The position numbers and the translations under genes were made by a program. Below are positions 7,498-7,858 of a stretch of 7,858 bases of DNA, piece by piece (positions within the stretch are counted from its first letter, which is position 1; every line of letters starts with the position of its first letter). Origin of the DNA: Deltaproteobacteria bacterium (lineage in GTDB: Bacteria > Desulfobacterota > DSM-4660 > Desulfatiglandales > Desulfatiglandaceae); the NCBI GenBank assembly GCA_013349725.1, contig DUZB01000280.1:1-7858 (forward strand). Reading direction: 5' to 3'. The notes below the pieces were generated by a model that was not told the DNA's origin, made no database searches, and saw nothing but the letters and a program-made list of their open reading frames with translations.

Positions 7498-7812
7498 CAA
7501 AGGATGAAATCCTCAAGATCCTTGAAAGGGCAAGGAATGAGGCAAGAGACAAATACAGGGCCGAGATAAAGGGGTTCTTCGGTTCTTACGCCAGGGGAGA
7601 GGAAAACGCGGAAAGCGATCTGGACGTACTGGTTGAGTTCCGGGAAGGGGTCACGTTTCCATCTAACAGGACTCGGCAACTTACTGGAGGAGATGCTCCA
7701 TTGCCGGGTGGATGTGGTATCCAAAAGGGCTGTCAGAAAGGAGATCGGCACACTGAATTTTCATGGATTCCTTCAACATTCTTCCTCAATTCAACGGCTG
7801 CCTGATCCATGA
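7494..7812 (+). pseudogene. Frameshifted MNT-type minimal nucleotidyltransferase
   Basis: The first 55 codons encode a MNT/Pol-beta-like nucleotidyltransferase domain, with GSYARGE (30-36) and SDLD (Asp42, Asp44), the metal-binding core. Such proteins are often partners of HEPN proteins in toxin-antitoxin pairs. After GVTF at 7656-7658 the frame shifts. The continuing homology is in another frame from 7660 (HLTGLGNLLEEML), including the third acidic position in RVDVV at 7711-7713 and KRAVRKEI up to 7746. A loss of two bases fits the usual residue spacing better than a gain of one. The shifted frame stops at 7810-7812, while the original frame stops at 7803-7805. The usual C-terminal end appears replaced by transposase-like sequence from about 7740-7763. 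The intact protein would be near 100 residues. No HEPN gene is seen after it. The domain call is firm; inactivation is likely unless the shift is a sequencing error. Confidence 0.8.
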
Positions 7813-7858
7813 TTTCTGGAAACCCTATCTGACATACGAATGCTGCCATGGACTCTGC
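7763..7858 (+). mobile_element. 5'-truncated IS66-family transposase fragment, running off the window
   Basis: The frame from 7763 reads 32 codons to the window end, including ILPQFNG, LIHDFWKPYLTY and CCHGLC. This matches the core of IS66-family (TnpC) transposases, where H-D-x-W-K-P-Y carries a probable catalytic Asp and C-x-H-A-L-C-N-A-H-H follows. An in-frame TGA at 7754-7756 lies just upstream, and the several hundred residues that normally precede this point are missing. The homology may reach slightly further back in another frame (RHTE at about 7747-7758). It is therefore a decayed or deleted copy, not an IS end. The remainder should lie beyond the right edge. Confidence 0.7.

Noticed and set aside
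7356..7751. Minus-strand open frame of 131 codons over the nucleotidyltransferase region
   Set aside because: The plus strand carries clear MNT motifs; the minus frame has no known motif.

Overview
The window looks like chromosomal DNA from a Gram-negative bacterium. The best guess is a member of the former Deltaproteobacteria (Desulfobacterota, Syntrophus-like). This rests on two lipoproteins with lipoboxes, an MltA-type murein hydrolase that needs an outer-membrane cell wall, a two-subunit glycyl-tRNA synthetase, mid-range GC, and the general look of the proteins. The taxon is an inference from memory.

Layout. Positions 1-163 are a gene-free leader with two small hairpins and a 12-bp palindrome. 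Positions 164-4122 carry three plus-strand genes that read as one unit: an HtrA/DegS-like serine protease with a probable lipid anchor, a protein of about 445 residues ending in an HPr (PTS phosphocarrier) domain and overlapping the protease gene by ATGA, and a MltA-type lytic transglycosylase lipoprotein. Positions 4123-4259 hold a nested inverted repeat between convergent genes. Its 26-bp outer arms contain three CGCAGAT units at 10-base spacing, and it also encloses a perfect 16-bp hairpin. On the minus strand it is followed by a T-rich tract, so it may terminate the next operon. Positions 4260-7212 are glyQ-glyS on the minus strand, overlapping by 11 bases, with a leader and candidate promoter up to about 7355.

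The right end (about 7370-7858) is decayed accessory DNA. It holds a possible 3' remnant of an unrecognised reading frame, which overlaps by ATGA the start of a MNT-type nucleotidyltransferase gene. That gene is broken by a frameshift and abuts a 5'-truncated piece of an IS66-family transposase running off the window.

Functional reading. glyQS is housekeeping. The protease and MltA act in the envelope, and the HPr-fusion protein between them would be cytoplasmic. The operon may therefore link phosphotransfer signalling to envelope maintenance, but that is only inferred from gene order. I see no clear novel defence or mobile system. The most unusual items are the HPr fusion with its uncharacterised N-terminal region and the nested repeat.
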